Positions 23,543 through 32,823 of a stretch of 64,000 nt of DNA are shown here, piece by piece. The position numbers were made by a program, and so were the translations under genes. The notes under the pieces were generated by a model. It was not told the DNA's origin. It did not search any database and was given only the letters and a program-made list of their open reading frames with translations. The DNA comes from Streptomyces sp. man185 (GTDB taxonomy: Bacteria > Actinomycetota > Actinomycetes > Streptomycetales > Streptomycetaceae). The stretch is from positions 1 through 64,000 of the forward strand of contig NTHE01000023.1 in the NCBI GenBank assembly GCA_002551355.1, read 5' to 3'. Each line of letters opens with the position of its first letter. Position 1 is the first letter of the stretch.

Positions 23543-25660
23543 TCAGACCCGTACGGTGTCGCGCACGGGCTCGGCCGGTTCGTCGCCCTCCAGGCTCGGC
23601 AGCCTCGAAAGACCGCGCGGGGTACGCCAGTTGCGCTCGCCCAGCAGCAGCATCACGGAGGGCAGCAGCACCATCCGTACGACGGTGGCGTCCAGCAGCA
23701 CGGCGACGGCGAGGCCGACGCCCATCTGCTGCATGTCCTGCATGGACAGCGTCCCGAACACCGCGAACACCGCGACCATGATGGCCGCCGCCCCGGTGAC
23801 CGCCCCGGCTGTGCGGCGGATACCGGTCTCGATGGCGGACCGGTTGTCCAGGCCGCCGCCGCGCGCCTCGCGGATCCGGGAGACGACGAAGACGTGGTAG
23901 TCCATGGAGAGGCCGAACAGGACGACGAGGACGAACAGCGGCATCCACGCCTCGATCGCGCCGACCCCCTCCGAACCGATGAGCGACGCCCCCCAGCCGT
24001 GCTGGAAGACGGCGGTCATCACGCCGTAGGAGGCGGCCACGGAGAGCAGGTTGAGGACGATGGACGTCACGGCGATGACGTAACTGCGGAAGCAGAACAG
24101 CATCAGCAGGAAGGTGACCGCCGTGATGAAGGCGAAGACCGGGACGATGCCGCGCCGCAGTTGATCGTTGAAGTCCACCGATCCGGCGGTCTCCCCCGTG
24201 ACGTGGGTCTTCGCACCGGTGCCGTCGAACGCGGCGGGCAGGCTCTTCTCCCGCAGTTCGGTGAGGTCGGTCTTGCCTCCCGGGAGCGGGATCTCGATCT
24301 CGGCGACGTTCTTGCCCCGGTGCACGGTGACGTCCTCGAAGCCGTCGAGGGCCTTGCCGACCTCCGGGGCCGTGATGTCGGGCGCGGTGACCACGACGAG
24401 GGCCGGGGCGGGGCCGCCGGGGAAGCTCTCGGTGATCCGGCTGTGGGCGATCGAGAGCTGCGCGTCGGAGCCGAACTGCTTCTCCAGGCCCAGGGACTCG
24501 GTCTTCATGCCGAGGGCGGGCGCGGCCAGAGCGAGCAGCAGCACGACGGCGGCGACGGCGAAGGTGCGGGGCCGGGCGAGGACGGGGCCCAGCAGCCGGC
24601 CGGTGATGCGGCCGCTGCCCGAGTGGCCGTGCTTGGCGCGGCGGTTCAGCAGCGGGATGCGGCCGGCGTCGATGCGGTCGCCGAGCCAGGAGAGCAGGGC
24701 GGGCAGGACGGTGACCGAGCCGAGCATGGCGATGAACACGACGATGATCGTGGCGAGCGCGAAGCCCTTGAACAGCAGGAGCCCGGAGAGGAACATGCCG
24801 CCCATCGCGACCATCACGGTGAGGCCGGAGACGAGGACCGCCCGGCCGCTGGTGGCCGCCGCGATGCGCAGGGCGGTCTCGGCGTCGCGTCCGGCGGCGC
24901 GCTCGTCGCGTTCGCGGCGCAGGTAGAAGAGGCAGTAGTCGACGCCGACGGCGAAGCCCATCAGGAACATCACCGAGTACGTCGTCTGGAACAGGTGCAG
25001 TTGGTGGCTGGCGATCGACAGGAGGCCGAAGGCGGCCATGCACGCGGTGAGGGCGAGCCCGACCGGGAGCAGGGCGGCGACGATCGCGCCGAAGGCGACG
25101 ACGAGGATGCCGAGGGCCAGCGGTACGGCGGTGAGCTCGGCCTTCTTGAAGTCCTCGGCCAGCAGGTCGCCGAGCCACTTGCCCGCGCTGGCCTCGCCGA
25201 ACTGGTGGATCTCGACGGCCGGGTGGTCGTCCCCCACGGCGGCGACCGCGTCCAGGACGGGCTGGATCCGGTCGGAGGAGGTGGCGGCCTCGCCCTTCAT
25301 CTCGAACGTGATCAGGGCGTCCTTGCCGTCCTTCGAGGGGACGGGCGGGGCGATGCTCTGCGTCTCGCCGGTCTTGCGCACGGCGTCGACGAGGGCCTCG
25401 GCGGCCGGCTTCCACTGCCCGGCGGTGGGGGCGGAGACCATGACCAGTTCGCCGGCGGGCTTGTCGAGTCCGGCGTCGAGGAGGATCTGCTCGGCGCGGG
25501 CGGACTCGCCCGCGCCGTTCTCCGCGTTGGTCATCTCCACCATGCCGGTGGCCCCGCCGATACCCGTGGCGAGGACGACGAAGAGCAGCCAGCCGAGAAC
25601 GGCCGTCTTGCGGTGGTGTGTGCTCCACACGCCGATGCGTGCGGCGAGGTTGCGCCTCAT
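23543..25660 (-). CDS. MMPL/RND family transporter
   Basis: The 705-residue protein has the MMPL two-repeat layout: a first membrane helix (AVLGWLLFVVLATGIGG), a periplasm-side domain with the N-terminal ALVDAVRKTGET region, a five-helix bundle (about residues 175-330; DYCLFYLRRERDERAAG is the conserved D-Y-x-L-F motif), a second extracytoplasmic domain and a second bundle (about 520-680) with LSMDYHVFVVSRIREA. These carry lipids, siderophores or drugs out using the proton gradient. The ATG at 25658-25660 follows GGGGGAGAG. It is divergent from the two-component genes, its probable regulators. Confidence 0.93.
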   Translation of the reverse strand: MRRNLAARIGVWSTHHRKTAVLGWLLFVVLATGIGGATGMVEMTNAENGAGESARAEQILLDAGLDKPAGELVMVSAPTAGQWKPAAEALVDAVRKTGETQSIAPPVPSKDGKDALITFEMKGEAATSSDRIQPVLDAVAAVGDDHPAVEIHQFGEASAGKWLGDLLAEDFKKAELTAVPLALGILVVAFGAIVAALLPVGLALTACMAAFGLLSIASHQLHLFQTTYSVMFLMGFAVGVDYCLFYLRRERDERAAGRDAETALRIAAATSGRAVLVSGLTVMVAMGGMFLSGLLLFKGFALATIIVVFIAMLGSVTVLPALLSWLGDRIDAGRIPLLNRRAKHGHSGSGRITGRLLGPVLARPRTFAVAAVVLLLALAAPALGMKTESLGLEKQFGSDAQLSIAHSRITESFPGGPAPALVVVTAPDITAPEVGKALDGFEDVTVHRGKNVAEIEIPLPGGKTDLTELREKSLPAAFDGTGAKTHVTGETAGSVDFNDQLRRGIVPVFAFITAVTFLLMLFCFRSYVIAVTSIVLNLLSVAASYGVMTAVFQHGWGASLIGSEGVGAIEAWMPLFVLVVLFGLSMDYHVFVVSRIREARGGGLDNRSAIETGIRRTAGAVTGAAAIMVAVFAVFGTLSMQDMQQMGVGLAVAVLLDATVVRMVLLPSVMLLLGERNWRTPRGLSRLPSLEGDEPAEPVRDTVRV

Positions 25661-25680
25661 GTGGTCTCTCCCCCGGAGAT

Positions 25681-25709
25681 AAGCGTCAGGTAAGTGGATC
25701 GGGACGCTT
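25681..25709. promoter_or_regulatory. Inverted repeat in the MMPL/two-component divergent region
   Basis: AAGCGTC (25681-25687) and GACGCTT (25703-25709) form a perfect 7-bp inverted repeat with a 15-bp spacer, 21 nt upstream of the MMPL start. A TAGATT -10-like hexamer for the minus strand lies just outside it. A plausible operator for the adjacent response regulator. Confidence 0.4.
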
Positions 25710-25904
25710 CGAATCTAGGAATCGGGGCCGGTCCGCCCCAGCCGTCGAAGCCCCCGGTCGCGGAGGCGTAGGGGGCGGACGCGGGGGTGGTGCCAGGTAC
25801 ACCCCCTCCGGGTGGCAGACCGGCTGACGCGGCGGGGCCGACCCGGGCGAGACTGGCATCCGGATCGGGGATCGGCCCGGCTCCGGTGAGGGAGAAGGAT
25901 CGCG

Positions 25905-27173
25905 ATGAAGGTGTTCTCGGGGCGGCTGCGGCCGTCGATGGTGGCGGCGGGGCGGGGGCTGTTCCTGTCCGTGGTCGGACTGGCGGTGTCCATCACCCTG
26001 TTCGTGCTCGCGGTGGTCTCGATCTCCTTCATCCTGCTGGGCATCGGGGTGTTCACCACCCCGGTGGTGCTGGAAGCGGTCCGCAAGCACGCCAACCAGC
26101 GGCGGCTGTGGGCGGCGACCTGGTCGGGCGTCCGGATCCCGGTGCCGTACCGGCCCTTCCCGAAGGATCTGCGGTCGGGTGTCACCGGTCAGGTGGAGCG
26201 GACCTCGCTGCTGCTGAAGGACCCGGCGACCTGGCGGGACCTGCTGTGGCTGCTGATGGACATGACCGCGGGCACGGTGCCGGCGGTGCTGGCGGCGGCC
26301 CTGATGATCTACCCGGTCGAGGGGCTCGTCCTGGCGGCGGGCCTGTGGCGGGTGTTCCGGGACGATCCGTACTGGTACGGGTTCGTCCCGGTGGACAGCC
26401 AGGCGACGGGCATCGCGGCCCTGGCCCTGGGGATCGCGCTCTTCCACTTCGGGATGCGGGCCTCCGGGCCGTTGCTGCGGGCGCATTTCCTGCTCGCCCG
26501 TACGGTGCTGGCGCCGAGCCAGGACGAGGAGCTGGAGCAGCGGGTCCAGCGGCTGACCGAGACCCGGCACGAGGCCGTGGACACCGCCGCCTCCGAGCTG
26601 CGCCGCATCGAGCGGGACCTGCACGACGGGGCGCAGGCCCGGCTGGTCGCCATGGGCATGAACCTGGGCACGATCGAGGTGCTGATCGAGAAGGACCCGG
26701 CGCAGGCGAAGAGGATGCTGGCGATGGCCCGGGAGTCGTCGGCGGAGGCGCTGACCGAACTGCGCGACCTGGTCCGCGGCATCCATCCGCCGGTCCTCGC
26801 GGAGCGGGGCCTCGGCGACGCGGTCAGGGCGCTGGCCCTGCGGCTGCCGGTCGCCTCCGAGGTGACGGTGGAGCTGCCGGGGCGGGCGGAGGCCCCGGTG
26901 GAGTCGGCGGCGTACTTCGCGGTGAGCGAGGCCCTGACGAACACGGTGAAGCACGCGGAGGCGATGCGGATCTACGTGGACCTGCACCACGCGGAGGGGA
27001 TGCTCCGGATCTCCGTGACGGACGACGGCAAGGGCGGTGCGGTCATCGGATCGGGGTCCGGGCTGAGCGGAATCGAACGGCGACTGGGTACATTCGACGG
27101 CGTACTGGCCGTCAGCAGCCCCGCGGGCGGTCCCACCATGGTGACCATGGAGATTCCTTGCGAGTTGTCCTAG
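25905..27173 (+). CDS. Sensor histidine kinase (HisKA_3 type)
   Basis: The protein has 422 residues, with its ATG after GAGGGAGAAGG. The N-terminal half carries a conserved sensor region with four hydrophobic helices (about 18-58, 122-146, 166-184). The dimerisation domain contains the phospho-acceptor in ERDLHDGAQARLVAMGMNLG (His240). The ATPase domain shows the N-box SEALTNTVKHAEA and the G-box VTDDGKGGA...GSGLSGIERRL. This is the NarL-class kinase type that pairs with LuxR-type regulators. The response-regulator gene overlaps its end by 16 nt. It lies head-to-head with the MMPL exporter gene, suggesting envelope or drug sensing. Confidence 0.95.
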   Translation: MKVFSGRLRPSMVAAGRGLFLSVVGLAVSITLFVLAVVSISFILLGIGVFTTPVVLEAVRKHANQRRLWAATWSGVRIPVPYRPFPKDLRSGVTGQVERTSLLLKDPATWRDLLWLLMDMTAGTVPAVLAAALMIYPVEGLVLAAGLWRVFRDDPYWYGFVPVDSQATGIAALALGIALFHFGMRASGPLLRAHFLLARTVLAPSQDEELEQRVQRLTETRHEAVDTAASELRRIERDLHDGAQARLVAMGMNLGTIEVLIEKDPAQAKRMLAMARESSAEALTELRDLVRGIHPPVLAERGLGDAVRALALRLPVASEVTVELPGRAEAPVESAAYFAVSEALTNTVKHAEAMRIYVDLHHAEGMLRISVTDDGKGGAVIGSGSGLSGIERRLGTFDGVLAVSSPAGGPTMVTMEIPCELS

Positions 27174-27805
27174 CCGAAGATCTCTTCCTGTTGCGCGACG
27201 GCCTGGTGCGCATGCTGGAGGCGTACGACTTCGAGATCGCCGCGGCTGTGGAGACCGGGCCCGAACTGACCAAAGCACTGGCCGAGCTGGAGCCGGACGT
27301 CGCCGTCGTCGACGTCCGGCTCCCGCCGTCGCACACGGACGAGGGCCTCCAGTGCGCCCTGGCCGCCCGCCGGGCCCGGCCGGGGCTGCCGGTGCTGGTG
27401 CTCTCGCAGCACGTGGAGCAGCTGTACGCAAGGGAGTTGCTGGCGGACGGCAACGGCGGCATCGGCTATCTGCTCAAGGACCGGGTCTTCGACGCCGACC
27501 AGTTCATCGACGCGGTACGGCGGGTGGCGGCGGGCGGCACGGCGATGGACCCCCAGGTCATCTCCCAGCTCCTGTCGCGGCGTTCGCAGGACAGGCCGAT
27601 GGGCGGCCTCACCCCGCGTGAACGGGAGGTGATGGAGCTGGTGGCACAGGGCCGCTCGAACGCCGCCATCGCCGCGCAACTGGTGATCACGGAGCGGGCG
27701 GTGGCCAAGCACACGTCGAACATCTTCGGGAAGCTCGATCTCCCGCCCTCGGACGACGACAACCGCCGGGTGCTGGCGGTGCTGGCGTATCTGGACCGCG
27801 GCTGA
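27158..27805 (+). CDS. LuxR/NarL-type response regulator
   Basis: The protein has 215 residues. The start is taken as TTG at 27158 because no ATG or GTG exists in frame near the receiver start, and GGAG lies 5 nt upstream inside the kinase gene. The receiver domain begins RVVLAEDLFLLRDGLVRML; phospho-acceptor Asp52 is in VAVVDVRLPP, and the K-D motif is in GYLLKDRV. The C-terminal LuxR HTH is LTPREREVMELVAQGRSNAA followed by ITERAVAKHTSNIFGKL. The 16-nt overlap with the kinase gene implies translational coupling. Confidence 0.93.
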   Translation: MRVVLAEDLFLLRDGLVRMLEAYDFEIAAAVETGPELTKALAELEPDVAVVDVRLPPSHTDEGLQCALAARRARPGLPVLVLSQHVEQLYARELLADGNGGIGYLLKDRVFDADQFIDAVRRVAAGGTAMDPQVISQLLSRRSQDRPMGGLTPREREVMELVAQGRSNAAIAAQLVITERAVAKHTSNIFGKLDLPPSDDDNRRVLAVLAYLDRG

Positions 27806-27821
27806 GCCGGTCCACCTTCGT

Positions 27822-28316
27822 TCAGCCGGTGAACCACCCCGCCGCGTCCAGCCGGAACGCGCCGCCCGGGGCCATCGTGCGCAGGTCCCGCTCCAGGGCG
27901 GTCAGCCGCTCCTCGCCGAGCGTCCGGGCCCACTCGGCCCGCAGTCGGTCGAAACCCTCGGCGGAGCGGGCCAGCAGGTCGACGCCGTGCGGGGTGAGGC
28001 GGATCAGGGTGCGCCGGCCGTCGGCGGGGTCCGGGGCGCGCTCCACGTAACCGAGGGCCTCCAGCTTCTCGACGGTCTTCCCCGCGGCCTGCTTGGAGAC
28101 CCCGAGGCGTCGCCCGATCTCGCTGATGGCCGCGCCCTCGCGCCCCACCGCCTGGAGGGCGAAGCCGTACGCGGGGCGCGTCTCGGGGTGCCCGTGTTCG
28201 GCCAGGTCCCGGTGCAGGGCGTCGATGATCGAGCGGAAGCCGGCGAAGAGAAGCAGCGGCAGCTCAAAGCCGTTGCGGGGTTCGACAACCTGGTTTACCT
28301 TTTTTTCGTCAACCAT
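27822..28316 (-). CDS. MarR family repressor
   Basis: The 164-residue protein has the MarR winged-helix core: GFALQAVGREGAAISEIGRRLGVSKQAAGKTVEKLEALGYVERAPD, with the wing D-P-A-D-G-R-R-T-L-I-R-L-T-P. The C-terminal dimerisation helices follow. The start is the ATG at 28314-28316, in a sequence rich in A and T. No strong ribosome site; TAGGAT lies 7 nt upstream, pointing to a leaderless mRNA. It is divergent from the AhpD-like gene, whose expression it probably represses. Confidence 0.9.
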   Translation of the reverse strand: MVDEKKVNQVVEPRNGFELPLLLFAGFRSIIDALHRDLAEHGHPETRPAYGFALQAVGREGAAISEIGRRLGVSKQAAGKTVEKLEALGYVERAPDPADGRRTLIRLTPHGVDLLARSAEGFDRLRAEWARTLGEERLTALERDLRTMAPGGAFRLDAAGWFTG

Positions 28317-28324
28317 GTTGTCGA
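28282..28324. promoter_or_regulatory. Probable MarR operator overlapping the MarR start codon
   Basis: TCGACAAC (28282-28289) and GTTGTCGA (28317-28324) are exact inverted copies. The right copy is itself part of GTCAAC-CAT-GTTGTC, which includes the start codon of the MarR gene. A bound repressor would block both divergent transcripts. Confidence 0.5.
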
Positions 28325-28349
28325 TCCTATGCCTGTGAAGAGGTTCGCC

Positions 28350-28895
28350 ATGCCCTTTCCCGACCTCACCCCCGAGACCGCCCCGCCCGGTTCGCGGCGC
28401 GCCCTGGAGGCGGTGACCGAGCGGCTGGGCTACCGGCCCGCCGCCGTCGCCCGGCTCGCCGCCTCGCCCCACACCCTGGACGGCTTCCTGAAGATCAGTG
28501 CGATCTTCGAGTCCTGCACCCTGGATCCGCTCTCCCGCGAGGTCCTGATCATGACGATGGCCACGCGCAACGACTGCCACATCTGCGTCGCGATGCACAC
28601 CGCGAAGCTGACCTCCCTGGACGCCGCCCCGGCGCTCGTCACCGCCCTGCGCGATCCCGACAGTCCCGCGCTTCCCGACGAACGCCTTGAAGCCGTACGG
28701 CGGTTCACGCTGGAGGTGCTCGCCTCGGCGGGCGCGGTGGACGACTCGGTCCTGCGGGACTTCCTGGCGCACGGCTACACCGAGCAGAACGCCCTCGAAG
28801 TGGTCCTGGGCATCGGCGCGTACACCCTGTCGACCCTGGCCAACCGGCTCACGGGAGCCCCGGTGGACGAACAACTGGCGACGTTCGCCCGGTAG
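28350..28895 (+). CDS. Carboxymuconolactone decarboxylase / AhpD-like protein
   Basis: The protein has 181 residues. AAGAGG at 28338-28343 lies 6 nt before the ATG at 28350, which is preferred over an ATG seven codons earlier. The AhpD signature is REVLIMTMATRNDCHICVAMHTAKL (Glu, C-H-I-C, His). The rest is helical (GFLKISAIFESCTL, LEVVLGIGAYTLSTLANRLT). Expected to be a thiol peroxidase or a small-molecule detoxifying protein. Divergent from the MarR gene. Confidence 0.88.
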   Translation: MPFPDLTPETAPPGSRRALEAVTERLGYRPAAVARLAASPHTLDGFLKISAIFESCTLDPLSREVLIMTMATRNDCHICVAMHTAKLTSLDAAPALVTALRDPDSPALPDERLEAVRRFTLEVLASAGAVDDSVLRDFLAHGYTEQNALEVVLGIGAYTLSTLANRLTGAPVDEQLATFAR

Positions 28896-28970
28896 TCGGG
28901 GCTAGCTGAACGGATCGGGGTCCCCGTCCGTATGGGACGTCACGCTTCTCCCTCGAAGCAGAGGAGTCCC

Positions 28971-30521
28971 ATGCGACGCACATCGCGCAAGAAACGTTCC
29001 ACGCTGGCCAACCGGGCCATCGCCGCCTCCGCAGCCCTGATCCTGGGGGGTGGTGGGCTGGTCGCGGTCAATGTCTACGCCTCCGCAGGAGAAGGACCGT
29101 CCGGTTCTCCGCCCACCCGGACGCAGAACGCCGGCAGCCGGCTGTCCACCATCGACTGCCCCGAAGCCGTCAACGGACTGCCCGAGGTGCCGGATCAGGC
29201 ACGCGGGGAGGTCGACCGCGAACTCGCGGCGATGGATACCCAGATCACCGACGCCTACCGGCAGTTCGCGGACCGGAAGGAGCAGATAGCCCGTGATCCC
29301 GGGCTGGCGGAGAACGCCGTGCTCGGACCGTTGCGCAGCAAGCGGACGGCCAGCCTCGACCGCATCGGCATCGCGATCGGGCGCGTGGGCGAGCGGCCGG
29401 CGGGGCTGGAGAGCCTCGCCGGTTGCAGCCTGCGCGCCGACGACAGCCGCCCCGGCAACGGCGACGGAGACGGCGATAGCGACGACGGCGGCAACGGTGG
29501 CGGCGGCGGCGGCCAGGACGACGGCCAAGGCCAGGGCCAGGGCCAGGGCCAGAATCAGGGCCAGAACGAGGGCCAGGGCCAGGATCCCGGGCAGGACCCG
29601 GGCCAGGGAGAGGATCCCGGGCAGGGTCAGGGCGGCAACGGGCCCGAGCCCGCCGATTTCGTCGATATCCAGTCCGTCCAGCCCAACGTCGACCGGCCCC
29701 GCCAGCGCCGCGGCGCGTCCCGGGGCACCTTCACCACAGACTGCGGCCGTAATGAGAACGGGAAGTTCAACCCGGACAACGTCATCGTCGCGCCCGGCGT
29801 GAGCAACGGCGCGCACCATATGCACGATTACATCGGCAACCAGGCCAACGACGCCTTCGCGAGCGACGACGATCTGGCGGACGGCGCGACCACCTGCCGC
29901 AACCAGGGCGACCGGTCGACCTACTACTGGCCGGTCCTGCGCCTGCAGAACGGGCAGGACGAGGACGACGTGAACGCGGACGGCGGCGGCCGGGACCAGA
30001 ACATCGGGGAGATCCAGACCCCGTCCCAGGTGACGCTGAAGTTCGTCGGCTCGCCCGTCGGCAGGGTCACCGCGATGCCGCGCTTCCTGCGGATCATCAC
30101 GGGGGACGCGAAAGCGTTCACCAACGGCGACGCCAATGCCAACGCCTCGTGGAGCTGCACCGGATTCGAGGACCGCCAGCTGACGGACAAGTACCCGATC
30201 TGCCCCGAGGGCAGCCAGGTGGTGCGCACGTTCGCCTTCCAGAACTGCTGGGACGGGCAGAACACCGACAGCGCCAACCACCGCACCCATGTGGCGTTCG
30301 CCCAGGAGAACGGGCGGTGCCCGAACGGGTTCCGGGCGGTACCGCAGCTGGTGCAGCGCATCGTCTACGACGTTCCGCCGGGGCCCGGCTTCGCCGTGGA
30401 CTCCTTCCCCGAGCAGCTGCACAAGCCGATCACCGATCACGGGGACTTCATCAACGTCTTCGACGACGGGCTGATGAACAAGCTCGTGCGATGCATCAAC
30501 GACGGCCGCCGCTGCCGCTGA
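28971..30521 (+). CDS. Secreted DUF1996 protein with Gly/Gln-rich linker
   Basis: The protein has 516 residues, with its ATG after GAGGAG. A twin-basic N-terminus (MRRTSRKKR) and hydrophobic helix ([18 protein letters not shown]) form a signal peptide or anchor. Residues ~60-160 are helical with a conserved Cys pair. A Gly/Asp-rich stretch and a Gln-Gly repeat region run at about 162-221. Then comes the DUF1996 domain: [38 protein letters not shown] and [19 protein letters not shown]. This domain is common in secreted actinobacterial and fungal proteins; no activity is established, though histidine-rich HHMHD could bind metal. Confidence 0.88.
   Translation: MRRTSRKKRSTLANRAIAASAALILGGGGLVAVNVYASAGEGPSGSPPTRTQNAGSRLSTIDCPEAVNGLPEVPDQARGEVDRELAAMDTQITDAYRQFADRKEQIARDPGLAENAVLGPLRSKRTASLDRIGIAIGRVGERPAGLESLAGCSLRADDSRPGNGDGDGDSDDGGNGGGGGGQDDGQGQGQGQGQNQGQNEGQGQDPGQDPGQGEDPGQGQGGNGPEPADFVDIQSVQPNVDRPRQRRGASRGTFTTDCGRNENGKFNPDNVIVAPGVSNGAHHMHDYIGNQANDAFASDDDLADGATTCRNQGDRSTYYWPVLRLQNGQDEDDVNADGGGRDQNIGEIQTPSQVTLKFVGSPVGRVTAMPRFLRIITGDAKAFTNGDANANASWSCTGFEDRQLTDKYPICPEGSQVVRTFAFQNCWDGQNTDSANHRTHVAFAQENGRCPNGFRAVPQLVQRIVYDVPPGPGFAVDSFPEQLHKPITDHGDFINVFDDGLMNKLVRCINDGRRCR
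29523..29634 (+). repeat. GGCCAG hexanucleotide repeat encoding a Gln-Gly linker
   Basis: Repeated GGCCAG/GGGCAG hexamers, interrupted by AAT, AAC and GAT.CCC codons, encode alternating Gly-Gln with scattered Asn, Glu and Asp-Pro residues. It is expected to vary in length between strains. Confidence 0.8.
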
Positions 30522-30554
30522 CGCGGCGCGTGCGGCCCCCGTGAACCTGCGCGG

Positions 30555-31043
30555 TCAGCTCTTGCGGTGACCGGAGTGCCCGTCCTCGCTCCCCCCTCCG
30601 CCACTGTCCCCCGAGTGGTGAGGCGAGGCGGTCTCCACCGTCCCCCCGAGCCGGCCGCGCAGCGCCGCGACCACGTCCGGTTCGCCGACGGCCACCCACT
30701 GCCGTCCGACGAGGTACGAGCCGCCGTAGTCCTTGGCCTCGTTGATCCACTCCCGCTGCCCGCGGTCGGTGGCGAAGGTGGTGAGAATGTAACGCCCCTC
30801 GTCCGTCCTGCAGTTGGCCTGCCGGAGCTCGGCCGCGTCGGTCTGCACGTTCGGGTCGCAGCCGGCCTTCTTCGCCAGCTGCTCCAGCGTGCCCGTCGCG
30901 GCCGGCTTCGGCGTGGGCCGACGCTGCCCCTTGCCGTCGTCGGCCGGTTCCGTACTGCACCCGGCCAGGAGCAGAAATCCCGCCAGGACCACCGCAGTTG
31001 CCCCGCCGCGCCGTGCGCCTCGCCATTCCGGTTCTGTCGCCAT
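30555..31043 (-). CDS. Putative lipoprotein, unknown function
   Basis: The protein has 162 residues from the ATG at 31041-31043; a GTG five codons upstream is possible. A basic N-region (RGARRGG) is followed by a hydrophobic core and the lipobox LLLAGC (Cys29), so the mature protein is lipid-anchored outside the membrane. The mature part has two cysteines (AGCDPNVQ, QANCRTDEG) likely to form a disulphide, then YILTTFATDRGQREWINEAK and a Gly/Ser/His-rich tail. Similar small Streptomyces lipoproteins exist without known function. Convergent with the DUF1996 gene, which ends 33 bp away. Confidence 0.8.
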   Translation of the reverse strand: MATEPEWRGARRGGATAVVLAGFLLLAGCSTEPADDGKGQRRPTPKPAATGTLEQLAKKAGCDPNVQTDAAELRQANCRTDEGRYILTTFATDRGQREWINEAKDYGGSYLVGRQWVAVGEPDVVAALRGRLGGTVETASPHHSGDSGGGGSEDGHSGHRKS

Positions 31044-31070
31044 CGACCCATCCTGCACCCGAATACGGGC

Positions 31071-31823
31071 TCAGGGATGGGCTACGGCAAGACTCACGAG
31101 ATAGGCCTCCTCGACCTCGCCGTCGGGGAACAGGGCGGCCAGCAAGGCCCGCTCACGGTCGAAGAAGTCGCGGACCTCGACCGGGTCGCCGATCAGGAAG
31201 TCGGAGTGGGTGGCCATGTTGGCGATATGGGCGTCGACCGGTACGCGGCGGCTCCAGGCCACCTGCCGGGTACGGAAGTCCAGCCCGTCGGGCAGCTCGG
31301 CCCGGAAGCGGGCCCTCATGCCGGGGGCGGCCGGGATCTCGGAACCGAAGAAGGCCCGCATCCGGTTCTCCTGCTCCACCAGCCACTCGACGGCCGGGTC
31401 GCCGTCGTTCCACCACAGGGCGAGCGCCCCGCCCGGCCGCAGCACCCGGCGGACCTCGGGGATCGAACGGACGGGGTCGGTCCAGTGCCAGGCCTGGGCG
31501 TACGTGATCAGGTCCATCGACCCGGTCCGCAGCGGCAGGTTGTTCCCGTCGCCCCGGACCAGGGACACGTCCGGCAGGCTCCGGCGGAACTGCTCGGCCA
31601 TCCCGTCGCCCGGCTCCACCGCCGTGATCCGGGCCCCGCGCTCGTACAGCCGGGCCGTGCCGAGCCCGGTACCCGCGCCGACGTCAGCGACCCGGGCTCC
31701 GGCGAGCGGGACTCCGGACAGTTCCTCGACGGCGTCGAACAGGGCGGGCGGGTAGGAGGGGCGGTGCGCGTCGTAAGCAGCAGCGATCGCGTCGAACGAG
31801 CGGGCCTGCACAGGTTTCGTCAT
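31071..31823 (-). CDS. Class I SAM-dependent methyltransferase
   Basis: The protein has 250 residues. The SAM-binding motif is ARVADVGAGTGLGTARL; motif II is the acidic VEPGDGM, and later motifs are LRTGSMDLITYAQAWHW and LRPGGALALWWN. It is of the UbiE/BioC-like type with unknown substrate (QAWHWTD is typical of this subgroup). The start ATG at 31823 lacks a ribosome site. The 91-bp divergent space to the next gene contains a 14-bp perfect palindrome, CGCGGGGCCCCGCG (31838-31851). Confidence 0.88.
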   Translation of the reverse strand: MTKPVQARSFDAIAAAYDAHRPSYPPALFDAVEELSGVPLAGARVADVGAGTGLGTARLYERGARITAVEPGDGMAEQFRRSLPDVSLVRGDGNNLPLRTGSMDLITYAQAWHWTDPVRSIPEVRRVLRPGGALALWWNDGDPAVEWLVEQENRMRAFFGSEIPAAPGMRARFRAELPDGLDFRTRQVAWSRRVPVDAHIANMATHSDFLIGDPVEVRDFFDRERALLAALFPDGEVEEAYLVSLAVAHP

Positions 31824-31914
31824 ACAAATAATCATCGCGCGGGGCCCCGCGGGCCGCACGGAAAGTCTCTGCACGCCTCTGGTCCGCCCGCATACCCGTC
31901 AGTACATTGACACC

Positions 31915-32820
31915 ATGTCTAACACGCAGCCAGGGGCGGTCGCGTCGGAGCGGACGCCCCTCAAGGCCCGCAAGGTGTCCTTCGCCTGGGAGAAGACCCC
32001 CCTGCACTGGGTGCCGGGCGACCCGTTCACCACGCACACCATCAACGTGCTCCATCTGCTGCTCCCGGCCGGAGAGCGCTGGTTCATCCACGTGTACCGG
32101 CAGATCCTCCCGTACATCCACGACGACCAACTCCGCGAGGATGTCATCGGGTTCATCGGGCAGGAGGCCGTGCACTCGCAGGCCCACGACGATGTGCTGC
32201 CGCATCTGCGGGAGTTGGGGCTCGATCCGACCCCCTACACCGCGCAGGTCGACTGGTTCTTCGAGAAGCTGCTCGGGGACCGGACGCTGCCGCCGGGGCG
32301 GGCGTCGAAGTGGTGGCTGATGGAGCGGGTGGCGACGATCGCGGCGATCGAGCACTACACCGCGTTCCTCGGCGACTGGATCCTCAACGCCGAGGCGCTG
32401 GACCGCCGGGGCGCGGATCCGACGATGCTGGACCTGCTGCGCTGGCACGGGGCGGAGGAGGTGGAGCACCGGTCGGTGGCCTTCGACGTCTTCATGCATG
32501 TGGACGGCGGCTACCGGAGGCGCGTGCGCACCTGGGCCGCGGCGTTCTCCGCGCTGGTGTTCCTGTGGCAGCGCGGTACCCGCTTCTTCATGGAGAACGA
32601 CCCCACGCTGCTGGACGGCAAGGCCAGCTTCAAGGCGTTCCACGCGAGCGGGAAGCAGGGCACGCTGCCGAGCACGGGATCGATCCTGCGGTCCGTCCCG
32701 AGCTATCTCAGCCGGTCCTACCACCCTTCGCAGGAGGGCAGCACGGCCCAGGCCGTCGACTATCTGACCCGCTCCCCCGCCGCCCTCGCCGCCGAGGCCG
32801 AGACAGCGAAGGGGGCCTGA
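31915..32820 (+). CDS. Predicted metal-dependent hydrolase / diiron protein (PF10118 type)
   Basis: The 301-residue protein is helical, with spaced acidic and histidine motifs: GFIGQEAVHSQAHDD, TIAAIEHYTAFLGDW and LLRWHGAEEVEHRSVAFDVF. The repeated E-x-x-H pattern resembles ferritin-like diiron carboxylate proteins. The family is annotated as predicted metal-dependent hydrolase, but the next gene is a flavin/2Fe-2S reductase starting 3 nt after its stop. An oxygenase role fed by that reductase is therefore an attractive inference. No ribosome site; TACATT at 31903-31908 is 6 nt before the ATG, so a leaderless mRNA is likely. Confidence 0.85.
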   Translation: MSNTQPGAVASERTPLKARKVSFAWEKTPLHWVPGDPFTTHTINVLHLLLPAGERWFIHVYRQILPYIHDDQLREDVIGFIGQEAVHSQAHDDVLPHLRELGLDPTPYTAQVDWFFEKLLGDRTLPPGRASKWWLMERVATIAAIEHYTAFLGDWILNAEALDRRGADPTMLDLLRWHGAEEVEHRSVAFDVFMHVDGGYRRRVRTWAAAFSALVFLWQRGTRFFMENDPTLLDGKASFKAFHASGKQGTLPSTGSILRSVPSYLSRSYHPSQEGSTAQAVDYLTRSPAALAAEAETAKGA

Positions 32821-32823
32821 CCC

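Noticed and set aside
29523..29634. Short-period repeats considered as a CRISPR-like array
   Set aside because: They are in-frame hexamers encoding Gly-Gln inside a protein, without spacers.
28902..30440. 512-codon frame opposite the DUF1996 gene with long LALALAL repeats
   Set aside because: The repeats are the complement of the GGCCAG tract; the plus strand has a signal peptide and a known domain.
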